NCBI RefSeq assembly: GCF_963576615.1
Contig: NC_088708.1
Span: 62,171,172-62,235,171, forward strand
Direction: 5' to 3'
DNA length: 64,000 bases
Source: Watersipora subatra
Taxonomy: Eukaryota; Bryozoa; Gymnolaemata; Cheilostomatida; Watersiporidae
A program made the translations under genes and the position numbers. The notes beneath the pieces are model-generated. The model searched no databases and was not told the DNA's origin. It was given only the letters and a program-made list of their open reading frames with translations. This document shows, in pieces, positions 34,530-47,924 of the stretch. The number at the start of each line of letters is the position of its first letter. Within the stretch, counting starts at the first letter, position 1.

Positions 34530-36060
34530 TATCATATGTGAAGAAGAACTTCGTCCATACATACTGATTTGCAGAGCTGCAACGTTTAGTAAAAACAAAG
34601 TTAGAAATTGCTTCACACATTTGCTCCAGTTTTACGTTGTATAACAAATTGTTTACAAGTCCTTGCTGTGACAAGCCAGATGCATCTTGAAAAATCTAAC
34701 CAAGGAAATTGACTTCATGTTGCAACTCAACCATGAGCAGACAGGAATATTTTTAAAAGTACGTCCAACATATACTTTGACTAAGTATATAGCATTATGA
34801 TACCGCCTGAGTATAGCTTTGAATAGATGAAAAAATGGAGATCTGTTAATAGCCTTCCACCAATCAAACAACATATACCTTCAGCATTTGTGCCATACAA
34901 CTTCTTTTTAGCTTTCTGACAGAGATGATTTCCCAGTGTTGTGTTAAATAACGCACTGCCGAAATACCTTTTGCTTGGCTCACTGACTCACTTGTTGAAA
35001 TATATTTCCAAATGGCTACCTTTTTTGCTCAGCACTCCCTTTGTCAGCTGTGGGTTTTGGATTGGGTGTTGTACTTTAGGGCTTGTTTGGTAAAAGCCAT
35101 CAATCAATTAAACATTCTCACGCAGTTCTATTGAAAATATGACAAATGATCACTGGATTATTAGCTTAGCAGAGTGGCAGTTTTTGTAGTAATTGAAGGT
35201 CTGTTGACTCGCATAATTTTTATTGAATAGCTTGAGCCAATAGCACCTGTTTGCAAACCATTTGGTAACCTGAATTGTTGTGAAGACAACCAACTCAACA
35301 ACGAGTAGTCTCCATCCACAGTTAGTATTACTAGGTAGTCTCAAGGAGAGGTTACAAGGGAGTAAACTCCACAACACTTTCATCTTACTGCCTCATTCTC
35401 AGCTTGAGCCAAAAGATAGTACAAAACAGCTGTACTAGAAACACTCCAAGTCTTTTCTTTGTACAAAACAATATATTTTGGTAGATCTATTAGCAATAAC
35501 TATGCTTGTTTTATCTTTACCCAAAAATGTAAGAAACAAAAAGATAATTCAATGTCGTCTTCTTACTTAAAGGTTGACTTGCAACAAAATTCACATTACA
35601 GTTATTTGGTATCAAAAGGTTTACCATGTCTTACTCTGCTGTTTTGTAGGTGCAAAATATGTGGAGATGTGAATACAAGCTCATAAAAGCTCAAAAATGA
35701 ACAATTAATCGCAGTCATCATGAAAACGCCGTAGATTTGAATCCCTTTAATTTGATGACATACTCAACTCGACCTGGTTATTGTTTTGACACGTGATGTT
35801 ATCACATGAATTGTAAGGCCAATAAAAGGCTCCAAATAAAACGCCTCGTAGCACTAGTTTATGACAAACACTTTGGGTTCTACCGGAAAGCCCTCATTAA
35901 ATATAGATGCTCGCTACTTTACAGTTTTGTTTCAGCTTGGTCTAATCATCTAGTTGTAATCTGATCATGTGACTCATTAATACTCTTGCACGCACTTATT
36001 CCGATGTGTTTCCGTGAGTCAAAAAATGTTTTTTCTTTGTTCGCATCCATCAAGTCTTAA
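34530..36060. other. No gene recognised
   Basis: Ordinary intergenic sequence with short frames only. Confidence 0.35.
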
Positions 36061-36069
36061 AAATTTGTA

Positions 36070-36262
36070 AAGCCTGGTTTCTATATGACAGCGCAAGGCG
36101 CGCAACAAGGCGCACGACGTCGTGCGTAGGCCGGCTGTGATGTGGAAACGTCAACGCACGACGATCGCGCAACGTGCGTACGCTGATCGCAAGGATCCAA
36201 CAGAATGGATCCTTGCGATGAGTGCACGCAATGATGTATCCCACAATACACCACTCGACCTT
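36070..36262. mobile_element. CpG-rich MITE-like fragment with hairpins
   Basis: It is strikingly GC- and CpG-rich against its AT-rich surroundings. GCCTGGTTTCTATATGACAG at the left and the inverse of GCTGTGATGTGGAAAC inside resemble inverted termini of Harbinger-type MITEs. It includes the palindrome GCACGACGTCGTGC and a 14-bp perfect hairpin (ATCGCAAGGATCCA and its inverse, 36186-36219). The superfamily is inferred from the terminal style only. Confidence 0.45.
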
Positions 36263-36269
36263 TTCAATC

Positions 36270-37010
36270 TATCCCACAATTCAAACTGAGGGCTGTTTTC
36301 CGAAGAAATCGGTCTCCCGTACGAAAAAGTAAGGAACTTACACACCCTGTCCAATGCAAGCATCGCATCTATACACGCTATGGAAACATTGCATCACAGC
36401 CTTAAAAAATGCATTGTGCACGATCATTGCGCTGTCATATTAGGCCATGGGCCAAGGCAGTTTATTTTGCATTTCCGTTGGCACCTTCTTTCAGTGGCAA
36501 TTTTTGCAGTGATTCAGACTAATTTTGGTATGGAGAGTTCAAAACTGAAGAGTTGCCACGGCTGCCATTCCCACTTCTATGAGAAATTTGATGGAAATGA
36601 TTTTTTAGGATTTATCTCCCCTGTAAATAAGATTCCTTTCATAGAAACATCAGATTTGCAACTTTTTATTATAATTATTTTGCAGTAATTTAGGATGTCA
36701 GTGGTGAAATCAAAATTCATCTTTTACCTATTTTCGAACATTTTATATTCTATGATTGTTACACCCACATGTAAACTATATACATGTATATATGTATATG
36801 TACATGTGTGTATAATTGTATGGTTTAATAGCTTTATTTTACAAAAAAATCAAAACACAATAATTATGTTTTATAACCTGACACTGATGAATCATAGAAA
36901 ATAATAATTGGTGATTATTATTAGTAGTAGTATTATAATAGCTAATCTCAACAGTCTTACAAAATGAGCTGTGATATTTCAAAATATTGCATATCCTAAC
37001 TATTTGCTCA
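36270..37010. other. No gene recognised
   Basis: A 102-codon frame at 36380-36688 has Cys/His residues but no recognisable pattern, so I do not call it. The rest is AT-rich. Confidence 0.35.
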
Positions 37011-37019
37011 ATATGTTGA

Positions 37020-37290
37020 GTTCTTAGTCATTTTCATCGCCATCGGCATCTTCTGCTTCTCCTGCTGCAATTTTGTTTCAGTGCACGCGTTTGCAAAGCT
37101 CTGTGTAAGGCAGCTCCGCCATGATACTGGCACATCAGTTCCCTTGGCACCTGGATGTGTGACACTCCCATAAAAATACTTGTAGAATATCAGGTGCGGC
37201 GATGATTCTGGTATGACACTTTACTGTATACTCATAGTTTTTCATACCCAGTATCCACCCATGTGAAGATGGAAATGGTACAGTGGCAAG
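37020..37290 (-). pseudogene. Possible decayed coding fragment with acidic tail
   Basis: On the minus strand a broken frame reads HTRIIAAPDILQVFLWECHT, then a stop, then MAELPYTELCKRVH, a second stop, and an acidic end (GEAEDADGDEND) before TAG. The spacing of Cys residues and the acidic tail suggest an old protein fragment, perhaps from a transposon. Identity is unknown. Confidence 0.25.
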
Positions 37291-37299
37291 TTGTGTTGT

Positions 37300-38360
37300 T
37301 GACTCTTTCCATATACATGTAGGTAGCTGCTACATAATTGACACAATGGTTTATTCATTTTGTAATTTTTAAACTCTCAATCTAACTCCCAAATGAAAGC
37401 TTTTAGTAATTACGCTTTAAAACGATATAACTATGAATGACATATATTTATTACATTGGTTTTATTGATTACAAGATGTTTATGTGGCCCGCCCGAGGGA
37501 GCAGTTGTGTCAGTGTGAAAACTGGCATACACGGAAAAGAGAGACACGAATGTGTGCTGCACAAACCATGATATGTTTTGTTTGAGTTTACTGCAGTAGA
37601 GTAATTTGTTTTATTATATGAGCTGAAACTACGTGAGTGGCCACGGCTTGGATGAATTTTTTTAATAAAAAATTATACTGAGATGAAAATTTTTTGGCTT
37701 GTAAAAATTATATAATAAAATAATATTGTTGAAGATTATGCAAAACATGATTTGCAGAATATATTAAATACATCATAACCTCGTTGCCACTTGTGCTGAA
37801 ATCTTGTCTGATAGGTGGATTTATGAAGTGTAATCAGAGCTGTATTGACAGATACTTTTGCATAGCTCAATTCCATTCCAGCGGACCAAATATTAAAAGC
37901 TCAAAAGATTTTATGCTCTATGTTACTAAGAAAAAACAAGTGAGTCTACAAACCGCCAATCATGTGCAAGAATGGCTTTATTAACCTTTGGACAAAATCG
38001 GTAAGCTGATTGATTTCAAAGAAATCGATGCTGTTTTGTGTTCACTATTATGGTCAACTCATAAAACCATTTGTTTTGTACATGAATCAACTGATCAAAT
38101 GTGACCAGTAAATTTTTTCTACAAACTATTACTAATAATAAGTAGATAACGTTGACTTTATATGAATTTTTTAGGGATGCAATTGTTTTCGCCATATATT
38201 TGAACATATTCTTTTCAAAGAAGCGCCTTGCTTATTTTACATAGTAACTAGTTTACGGTGTGGGTAGCAACTGAGAACTTCGCTGATACAAAGGTCGAGA
38301 TGAAATAGTTAACTCGACGACCTAATTATCGTAGACTGACAGAATCGTAGTCAAAACTCA
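37300..38360. other. No gene recognised
   Basis: AT-rich sequence with short frames only. No repeat structure was seen. Confidence 0.35.
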
Positions 38361-38369
38361 AATGTTCAC

Positions 38370-39501
38370 TAGTGCTGGGCACGGGTGATAAAACTTGTTG
38401 AACTCGCGGATTTATCTTCCCTCGAGTCCCGGGTAATAGAGATTTTGAGCATTTAGATCTTACTGGTTTTGACTTGTGAGTTTGGGTTTTAGTACATGGA
38501 TTCGTCGAGTAGAGGTGGACAAAAACTTGGTCAATTGCGCGCTGAGCTCAAAACACTGTTTAATAACCTGCCTGTTAACCCTTTGAACCCTGGCCATTTT
38601 TGTCAATGTGTCTCAGTAACCCTGGGCAAACTGTCTAACGATCTGAAGTTTTTAAACTTTTATTATATTTATCTAAACGTGCTCATAATACAATGATATT
38701 TGATCAAACACTAGGAAAAAAGTCGAGCAACCCATAGCAAATGTAATCAAACAAAAAAAAACAGATCTATACCATTATTCGGGCTAAAACTATAAATGTT
38801 TGTACAACTTTAAAAAACTCATAAAAACATAGCATCATATCCATTGAGCACATGTTCATCATTATTTTATGACTCAAAATATACTGGAAAATTATAATTA
38901 GTGTTATAAATTTTTTTATTTGCATCACAATCATTATTTTATGGCCTACCAACAAACGAGTCGTATCGATTTTTTTGCAAAATCGTTCAAATGAAATTTT
39001 TTATTAAAACTAAGGCAGTAGGTAAAACAATTTGAAAACTGTTACAAATGGAAGCGAAATTTCTGGTCTAATACTTTGTGCAAAAACTAATTCATTTGTT
39101 TACGCTGTTACTTAAAAACGGCTTTTGTAAACAAAGTCATGTGAATGCCGGAATTTCGGTAGACAGAGATTCTGACACTCCCTAGGCAATGCCGGAAAAC
39201 CGACAGTTAAGGTTCAAACTTTAAAGGATTAACGCTGCGAGCACGAATATCGGTCGATAAATAATAGTAAAAAACAATAAATAAATAGAGTAGAATTATA
39301 ATTGCATTGTAAATTGTAAAATATGTCTGATGTTTGGAAATTTTAGACATAAAACCCGTATCAACAAACTCGATACCCGAAAAACCCGTTGGCCAAGAAG
39401 TACTCGTGCCAAGCACTACCAGTTACCCGATACTCGAAAAACTCGAACGGAAGGGGGCAAGTCTAAACTCATTGGCCAAAAAGTACTCGTGCCCAGCACT
39501 A
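38370..39501. mobile_element. hAT-like non-autonomous element with 8-bp TSD
   Basis: The left end TAGTGCTGGGCACGGGT and the right end read inward, TAGTGCTGGGCACGAGTACT, are inverted repeats. They are flanked by ATGTTCAC (38362-38369) and ATGTTTAC (39502-39509), an 8-bp duplication with one change. Subterminal ACTCG/CGAGT motifs are dense. A second partial copy of the right end (CGTGCCAAGCACTACC) lies at about 39406-39421. No transposase frame. Confidence 0.7.
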
Positions 39502-39784
39502 ATGTTTACACAGCATTTAGAGGGAACTAATATGACTAATTTTTAATTTCTCTTATTTGAGGCGGTTGAGTTATTCATAATAATGTATCTGTAGCTAGAT
39601 TAAAAAATTTATTTTAGCAATCATGCGCAAACACAAAATAAGATATATGCCAGTAGAGCCTCGTAGGACTAAACATTTATGGCAATAGCCGATGTGAATA
39701 CAAGAGATAGAGACAGGCTGTTTTACTATATACGTCATTTTGAGCAAGTCTGGGCACATCTTTTTTTACTGGGCGTTTTTACCA

Positions 39785-39900
39785 CGATCAATTTTGGTCA
39801 ATTTTAATCTTCAAATATCTTGACAATGAGATTGCCTAAAACAACATTTCAGCTGATACAGAAAAATTGATACTTTCTGTTAAAATCAACTGAACTTTGA
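39785..39900. repeat. Third copy of the dispersed repeat (weak)
   Basis: TCAATTTTAATCTTCAAATATCTTG and TGTTAAAATCAACTGAACTTT resemble 14700-14825 and 1830-1935. The match is visible but diverged. Confidence 0.3.
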
Positions 39901-40518
39901 CACAATCACATCTATAAGATGAGGAAACCTCTTTAGAGAATTTCATAGAGGAATAATAGGCCTATTAGTCATTATGCATCAGCTGGACTGGTAATTATCA
40001 GCATCATAATTTTTTTTCAGCAAGGCCCATTGCCTGCCTAACAAAACATCCCATTAATAATCTTTTTTATGGCTCTGTTCCTAGTGCATATCATGACCTT
40101 GAATCACCAAATATCATATCATTATAAAACATCTATGATGTCGATGCTGTTGTCTTGTTAATTAATAGAACTTGATTATCCTACAGATAACTCTACAACA
40201 TGTTGGGAATGACTTAAGTTTATGAATGTGGAAGAACTGCTCAAGTCATTATTGCTACTACATGTAACTACTAGACACAATTTTATCTTGATTAATGACT
40301 GTTTTAACTAATCTATCTTGTTGATTAATGTAGGCCTAACCACAATCTCACAGTTGACATTTTCAGGTGTCACAATCTAGAACTAGAATCCCAAGGGGGA
40401 ATCCCTAAGGTAAGGAATGCCAAGGGGTGTTCCAAATTTGTTTTTATTTTTAAACAAGAAAAATATAGAATAAGTTATACCTCTAGACCATAGGGGGGAG
40501 ATAACTCTATGCTCTAGA

Positions 40519-41211
40519 CATGCCCGTATTCCCTGGAGCGGCTGGGCAGCCCCAACTTTTTAGTAATTTTTAACGGCTAAATACTAAGAATTGCAGTCTG
40601 AGCTCAATCACTTGGAATTTCCAACTACTAATTATGAGTGCTAGGTGCGCTCTAGCGCAACTAGCTATGAGGCTCACTAGTATTGGTTTTGCCTGCCACT
40701 AATGCAGTGAGTGAGAGATCCTTTTCTGCATTGAAACAAATCAAAACAGCAATGAGGAGCACTTTCGGCAGGCTTGTCTAAATAATCTTCTAATATTACA
40801 CATATAAAAATGTTAAAATACATGTAGACACAGAATCAGTTGTGAAAGATTTCTGCCATGGACACATTGACAGAACAAACGCTATTGCAATAAGGAAGTA
40901 ATAGCTCTTGTTCATTCAATGTTTTTTACAGAAATCTGTATTGTCATAAGTTTTATATCGTTCGTTGAATAAAGAAAAGGTTTTGCCTACCATGAACCAT
41001 AAGCAATATATTTATGTACATTTCGATGCTTACAATTGATTGCATTTATGCATACTTTGAGGGTTGTTGATGCTTGAAAGGTCCAAAGCTCTGGGGCGCT
41101 GCACCGTCTCCCGTTGAAGAGGGGGCTAACACCACCCCTAAACACCCAAGTGTTTATAACTAGTCGCCTAACATTTGCAACCCCAACTTGCAACCAGGGA
41201 ATACAGGCCTG
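40519..41211 (+). mobile_element. hAT transposon remnant with TSD
   Basis: The left end CATGCCCGTATTCCCTGG and the right end read inward, CAGGCCTGTATTCCCTGG, are flanked by GCTCTAGA (40511-40518) and CCTCTAGA (41212-41219), an 8-bp duplication with one mismatch. At 693 bp it is too short for a full transposase. It keeps the C-terminal end of the gene (40689-40901), so it is a deleted copy of an autonomous element. Confidence 0.75.
40689..40901 (+). pseudogene. hAT transposase C-terminal dimerisation region, broken
   Basis: The frame reads LPATNAVSERSFSALKQIKT and AMRSTFGRLV, then two in-frame stops, then IHVDTESVVKDFCHGHIDRT, ending at TAA. LPxTNAxSERSFSALxxIKTxxRST is the hallmark of the hAT C-terminal dimerisation domain. 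The stops make it inactive. It lies inside the TSD-bounded element at 40519-41211. Confidence 0.8.
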
Positions 41212-41229
41212 CCTCTAGACTAAATTATA

Positions 41230-44200
41230 AGAATAGAAAAGCAATGTCTGAGACTTAAAATTATAGTCACCCTCTTGTTCTTTTGAAATTGGCTCTTTCA
41301 CTTGATCTGCTGACACGTCTGCCTGCTATGAAAAAGCTGTATTAGAAAAGTAAAAAGGAAAGTGAATGTATTTGTGAATCATTTTATAATGACTAAGCAT
41401 TAGCCTTGGCGTCCAGGAGGGAAACTATGTTTCAGGGCTTCAATCATGAATCTTGTAGTTTTGGGGGTTCATGGCTACTTCTTGATGCTTTTTTTCCGTC
41501 AGCAGAGATTTCATCATATGGAATCTCTAACTATAATCCCTGGCCTGGTATAGGCTGGTACCAGATGCGGATCTTGATACAACACATGACGCAAGCTGTT
41601 ATCGTCTGGCACTGTCGCTGACAGAAGGTCCAGTTAGATTGCTTTCTTTAGAAGTTAATCCATGGTCTTAATCTGGGCTCTAATTATAAGTTTTTGGCAA
41701 TTATTTGTCATTTTCTTATGTAAAGTTCTCAATGTTTCAGCCGTGGCATGGGCGGGTTGGATGTGGGAGTTGGCTTGTAATGGTGATTATCCCATCTCTG
41801 CAATTAGTTGATGCCCTAACCGTGAAAATCCATTATGTAAGTTGCAACGGTGATGCAACTTGTTATTTCCTTTATGTCTATCTGAACATGGATGATATCT
41901 TATATAACATTGCGATTAATAAAAACAAGAATAAACATTCGGCTAGGTCGAACAAATAAATCTTATTCAACCAATAAGGTTAGTCACTGTGATAAAGACT
42001 CCAAGTTGGGGAGCCAGAGATTACGCCTACAAGTGATTTAGCCTACAGGAGATTACGCCTACAAGTGATTTTGCCTGCAGGAGATTACGTCTCCAAGCTG
42101 AGAGACTATGCCTACGATCTAAAATATTACCCCTACTTTAACTCTGTAATGCAAAAAATAATGAATGGCATGATGAATGCATGTTATGAAAGTGTGTTGA
42201 TGTATTTTATATGTAAATACACTATTTTTTATATCAAATCTCATAATTATCCACATATCAAATCCTTGCAAATATATAAATTTAATTTGAGTTGATTATT
42301 GGGAACCATGGTGATTTAACAGCTGTTTCTTTGCAACAAAGCATTAACTGTTATTGAAGTTAAAACCACATTTATAATAAATCATAAAGCAAAAAACAAG
42401 CATATGTATTTTTGAAGTTGTTAGTCTTATACATGCAGACACATGTCAATAACCGAGTATATCTATGTGTTATGAGCAGCCCATTACAAAAAGTGATCAA
42501 TGGTTGTTGGTCAATATATATATCATGGCATAATTTTGGAGTTTTTTCTCTCCTATTGCCTATCATTATGTCGCACTTTTACATGGAGCCTCACTCACAG
42601 CCGGTTGAGATCACCCTTGAGTACATTTCCATATACAGAGTAGATTACAAATATAAGTTATATGATTTACAATAGTGTCATCCATCATAAATGATCAAAA
42701 GAAGGCACTCATAAAAATCTGATTTTTCTGCATATAACCTGTTATTTCACTTTGATACAAAAAAATTTTTTTAGTAAACAATATTTTTTTAACAAGAACA
42801 GATATTAAATATAACTGAGCCAACTCTAAATTAACAAAAATACTGTTATATACCACAAAACAATTAAGCATAATTATTTGATAACATTATGCTAAAGGGA
42901 ACATAGCTTCAACCTCTTTGTATTGCTGTAATAAATATTGTTGAAATGAAGTAAAAACCCATTTCCCAATCTCCTTGCATGGCTACTATAACTGCTCCTT
43001 CTCTTCAGGTTTGCTATATAATATAACAAGTATAGATTAAAAAACTATTTCGAATTGAATATCATTTAGACTTATGCAAAATTACCATCTTTTGTATAAT
43101 TTGGAGGAATTGGGCTACTTTTGTATACACAACAGTTCATATGCTAAGTACACATCCTTGTAGTATTTTTACTTGCTGAAGTTTTCCTATTTCATCAATT
43201 AAATCAATACACATATTACAAGTTTAGGATTTATTCTGCAAAAAAATACAAACATTAGCCAGTACAGATTTATTTGTTCCATTTTCTCATTCATCCCATA
43301 TAAGTACCATCATGTCAGTGATACATCTTGAAATGGTAGTATTTGTACTTGTGCTAGTATTTGTTCAATAACGTATGTATCGTCATATCACCCTATCTTC
43401 TGACTGTTATCATTCTTTTTCAATCGACTGCTCTCTCAATGTTCTACAAAGTAAAGTAGGAGGACATGAAAAAAGCAATATGTTTTTTTGAAAATATTGG
43501 AAAGTATGATCATGCAATTTACTTTCTTTTGCTCGATACATCAGGAACCCAACACTGAGCACGGGATAAGAGATAATTTGGGAATAATTGCGGATAATCT
43601 TTTTTGGGATAATTTGCACAGAGTGATGAGGAGAAAGATGGCAGCAATTATAAACAAGTATTGTAAGTGTTTTGGCTCACCATAAATTACTGAGTTAACT
43701 GTATATGTGATACAAAAAAGATTTGTACAATTGGTTTCTTTGTAAATATAAATTTTTTAAAATTCACTCAAAAGAACCTTAACCGTAGAGTACTAAGTAC
43801 TAGAATACGGGTTGCTCATCTGTGACTGGCTGTCTACAGATTGGTTGTGTAATATGTTTAAAGTGAAAGCCCTGCAAAAACAACAAGAATTGTCAGTGGG
43901 ATTCACTGCTAATTGAAAATGAGAGTGATAATACTGAATCATGATAATCACAAAATCATAGGCTAGATCATGGGGTGGGTAACTCCAAAGCCAGCAAACC
44001 ATCTACTGACTATGTAAACTTATGTTTAACTGTTGTAATTTACCTATATGATCTTAAAAGTGAATATACGTATGTACATGTATTTCCAGTAAAACAATAT
44101 ACACCCGCAGTGCAAAAAAAATTAGTCAATAATCCTACCTAATTTTTTATTGATTATTTGAATACAGAGATTCATGGAACACCAATATTTCACAAATATT

Positions 44201-44430
44201 ACACTTATAGAGGAGTTAGTGGTTGAATCACCAAATCTTTTTCTATAATTGGTAATGTCAACTTATTTAAACGATGTTACATAAACATCAGACATATTTT
44301 TATGACAGAAAACTAGACAACCCGCCCTGCAGTGATTATAGGGATAAAACATCTAACATGAGCTGCAACAAAGTATATACCAAGAAAGTTTGATACACCT
44401 TGATAAGCAATTTGGAATACAAATAATTAG
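41230..44430. other. No gene recognised; small tandem repeat at 42010-42092
   Basis: At 42010-42092 a 32-bp unit (AGATTACGCCTACAAGTGAT, then TTWGCCTRCAGG) is repeated about 2.5 times. At 43558-43620 GGGATAA-TTTG motifs recur (GGGATAAGAGATAATTTGG, GGGATAATTTG). Other short frames carry no recognisable domain. Confidence 0.4.
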
Positions 44431-44435
44431 ATATT

Positions 44436-44468
44436 CAAACAGTCACACTGATACAGTGTGACTGTTTG
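44436..44468. repeat. Perfect 15-bp hairpin
   Basis: CAAACAGTCACACTG and its exact reverse complement are separated by ATA. It could work as a stem-loop in a transcript, but no gene is adjacent. Confidence 0.9.
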
Positions 44469-44469
44469 T

Positions 44470-46045
44470 CATTCAATTCTTTTGTAATTACATGAAAAAA
44501 AGAAACGTAACAATTCAAATAAAAACCTGGTATGGCTTGACGACATTTTCCGAATTGGAAGTAAAACCTTGACATTCAATGGAGCCAGCGGTATATTAAC
44601 ATCAATCAAATCATGTGATAAAGTTTATTATTTGCAACTGTAATCCAAGGATGTGTGGATAAAGCAGTTTAGATGAAGATGACATGCAGTGAAGATTGAT
44701 GAGTAAACAAGAGCAGATGACTTCTATTGATTTCGCATAACGGAGAAGGACAGGTTCACCGTTGTCACTACTTTTCTGCAAGCGGCTGATAAGTAATGCT
44801 CTAATAGTATTAGTAGCTTTAGAGTCTAGACCAACATTAAAGAGATAAAATTACCAACCATTCATACACCAGCACTGTCGTGGGTGATGCCTATTTAAAG
44901 TAGCGATATTATGTTGTTGAGAATACCATGGTTTAGATAAATAAAATGTATGAGTTTATAAATTTTTGACTTGAATATAATTTTTTTTATTTATATTTAA
45001 TATTTACCAATATAAAATCAAATATATTTATACTTTTAAAATTAAAAAAAATTATATAAAATAAATATAAAATACTATTTATACATTCATAATAAATATA
45101 AATATATTTATACTTGTTATAAACTTTTAAATTTATAACAAATATAAATAATTATTATAATTTTTCGAATTCATAACAAATATTTATGGCACTGTAATAA
45201 TAAGGCACTACTTTTTGTTTCTTATGCCAATCACCCGCATTAACAATATTATTTTATACTGCAGAAAGAAAGATTGTATACCCATACCTCTGGCAGAGTC
45301 ACCTGTCATTAGAACGACCACCACTGCTGCATCTTTCATTGACTCTGTACCATGACAGGTGGAGCAAAATAGAGCACATAGCAGCCATCAAGGTATCTCT
45401 AAGAACTATAAAACAGTAGCACAGCAGTTTAATCGGTACATTTCAGATCTAATTTTTGGAGTAGAATTATGTAGGAATTTTGACTAGCACCAGACTTGAC
45501 AAAATAACTGCAAGTATCTACAAACTAGGAATTCACTGATTTAGGTAATCAACGAGTTTTGATGTTGGGAAATTTGTCATAATGTACATAACATAGAATT
45601 GATGGTTAAATGCACATATTTTTTGCAAGATACAGAACAAATCAACCTAAGCTAGGTTATAGGTATTATATTCTAAAATTCTCAAACAGTAATATAAAGA
45701 TTAAACTTCTGCTTTATATTTTGTGAGCCAAAACACTACTAATCATTGTATGAGCTAGTTTGGCCTGTTTTGATTAGCTTTATGAAGGTGTCGTGTGTTC
45801 AACAACAGCAATGCTCAAACAGACAACTCCCAAACAGCTTGCTGAGAGAGTCTAGAGCTATTTATGTGCCTGCTACGTATTGCATAAAATGATGCTTGGT
45901 AGGCTAAGGAACTAGGTATTAAGGAACTCCATGCTAGTAGCAAGAAAGTAGTCGAAGATGAGCTGATGAACTTATCTGATAACACAGAGCCTTAACAGCT
46001 ACACAAGACAAATCCACCATGCTGCAACAAGATTTATACTCTCTT
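44470..46045. other. No gene recognised; AT-rich block
   Basis: 44930-45190 is extremely AT-rich, with TATAAATATAAATATATTTA-like cryptic repeats. At about 45280-45350 a short minus-strand open stretch between an acceptor-like and a donor-like site (KDAAVVVVLMTGDSARGMG) looks exon-like but is too short to name. Confidence 0.35.
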
Positions 46046-46050
46046 GAATC

Positions 46051-46560
46051 TTGAGCCAAACTTCGGCAGATGAGTATTACTATCTCTCTGTTGGCAAGTC
46101 CTCTCTGCCGATGGATACAAATAATTTTTTCATCACAGGTGATCAACGTCTTCAAAGTGTGACTTCTAATCCTTATTTTGTGGTAGAGTTGCAGAATCAT
46201 CTGAAATTTAATAAACCTATTTTTAAAATTGAATCCAAGGAAAAGGAAGTAATCAGCATGCTTAGAAGGGTTCTGAAAGATGCAGATCAAAAGACAAGAA
46301 AGAAAGCTGACACTTTACGAGTTAGACATGGTCCTGAGTATGGCTGCATGGTTTGGGACACTTACCTTACAAAGGATATTACTTTGCTAAAGTGAACTAA
46401 AAACGCTGCACTGAGATTTTTGCATAGACAAAAAAGCAGAGTTAGTTTTATTCAACTATGAGAAATTAATTATTTTGAAACCTTGAAAGACAGATGAGTT
46501 AAACTTTGTCATAATATTTTTAGTAAAATTCTGGGTGGTGATATTGACTTATTGATCAGC
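46051..46560 (+). pseudogene. CR1/Jockey-like reverse transcriptase C-terminal remnant
   Basis: The frame reads SVTSNPYFVVELQNHLKF, then MLRRVLKDADQKTRKKAD, then PEYGCMVWDTYLTKDI, and after stops NAALRFLHRQKSRVSFIQL and INYFETLKDR. This follows the familiar non-LTR reverse transcriptase tail: a YLGVxL block, an LRRNL block, the LEYxxxVWDPY motif and an AARF-type block. All three in-frame stops are TGA, as expected if CGA (Arg) or TGG codons decayed. The 5' part is missing. Confidence 0.7.
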
Positions 46561-46564
46561 ACCA

Positions 46565-47920
46565 ATATCAATATACCCATATTGACATTGGTCCCATTCG
46601 CTACCTGGGACTTGTAATTTAGATGTTGCGTACAAAGCTACATACATGTAAAATGGTAGCGTACAGCCTGCTACACGTTGTTGGCTTTTCATAATTTAAA
46701 GTTTTAGACTACTTGTACTGCTCAGAGGATGAAATTTTTAATGTGATGTTACTTATCACAATTAGCCATCCCAAGACAAACAGTTTTAACTCATGACTCA
46801 ACCTTTCAATCAATCAACCTTGCCTGCAACACAAAATAATACAACCACTACGTAATCATATGTAATATATATTATGTATATGGTATATTGTACCAAAGAT
46901 ACGTATTTTTGTTATAATATTATTACTACTACTATTAGCAATACATAAGGCAATAAAACATTAACAGTGATCAGAAGAATAGAACAATTTAGTTATAAAG
47001 AAATTATGTATTTTTTTGTTATTTATTTGCTAATAATTAGATTATTTTGTCATTCATTTTATTTATTCATTCACCAACTCATTTCACTATTAAGTTACTA
47101 TAGGCAGACAGACCAATGGCAACAAATATATCGACTTATTAATACCTTATTAATACTAGTTCACCGTGAGTTGCAGACTATAAATTACATGTAATTACCA
47201 ACTATCAATCAATAATAATTCGTAGCACAACAAATGGTACTATTACCCTAAGGTGGTGATGATTTTATCAGACTCAAAGCGTCTACCAAAGCTTTGGGAT
47301 TTTAAGCACATATCTTAGCGTTTTGGTGGCTCTGAAGAGACACCGGTAGTAAAAGGCTAGTAGCAGTGGTAGTAATCGTTAAGAAAGTAAAGGAGATAAT
47401 AAGTTTTTATTTTACATTTCCAAGATTTTCGTTCTGATTGATAGATGACTTTAATCAGTAGTATATTTTTCAATCAATGTTAAGTGAAAACACTACTATC
47501 GCATTGTTTGTTACCATTTTTCTTCCATTTTATCTTCAACAATCAATGGTAGGCACCCTCCCCATAACTGTAGACGTATTCTCTAGGAAGTGTAGACGTA
47601 ACCTCCAGGAAGTGTAAACCTGAGTTTAGGATTATAATGTTTTATGTTACTAGAACTTCCCCGGTCATACAGCCTACGACCAAAGTGATAATGGAAAAAA
47701 TAAAGGGTACTGCTGATTGTTGAAAAAGTAGTTGTCAGCAGGAATTGACAGAGTATAGTGTTGTAAAGGAATTTGCCGGTCTTTACATGGCACGATCACG
47801 TCTATTAGAAAAGAATGCGGGTAGTTTCGTTCTATATTATGTAATGGAAAATCTAACCTAGAGCCGTATAGCTGTGAAACTATAATACGTCTACGATCTA
47901 ACCAACAACAACGGTAGTGA
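46565..47920. other. No gene recognised; short direct repeat near 47567-47620
   Basis: TGTAGACGTA and CCAGGAAGTGTA phrases recur two to three times at 47567-47620. 46860-47220 is AT-rich. Nothing else stands out. Confidence 0.35.
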
Positions 47921-47924
47921 ACAT

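Noticed and set aside
36380-36688. 102-codon frame with Cys/His residues
   Set aside because: Spacing fits no zinc-finger pattern; no splice or homology support.
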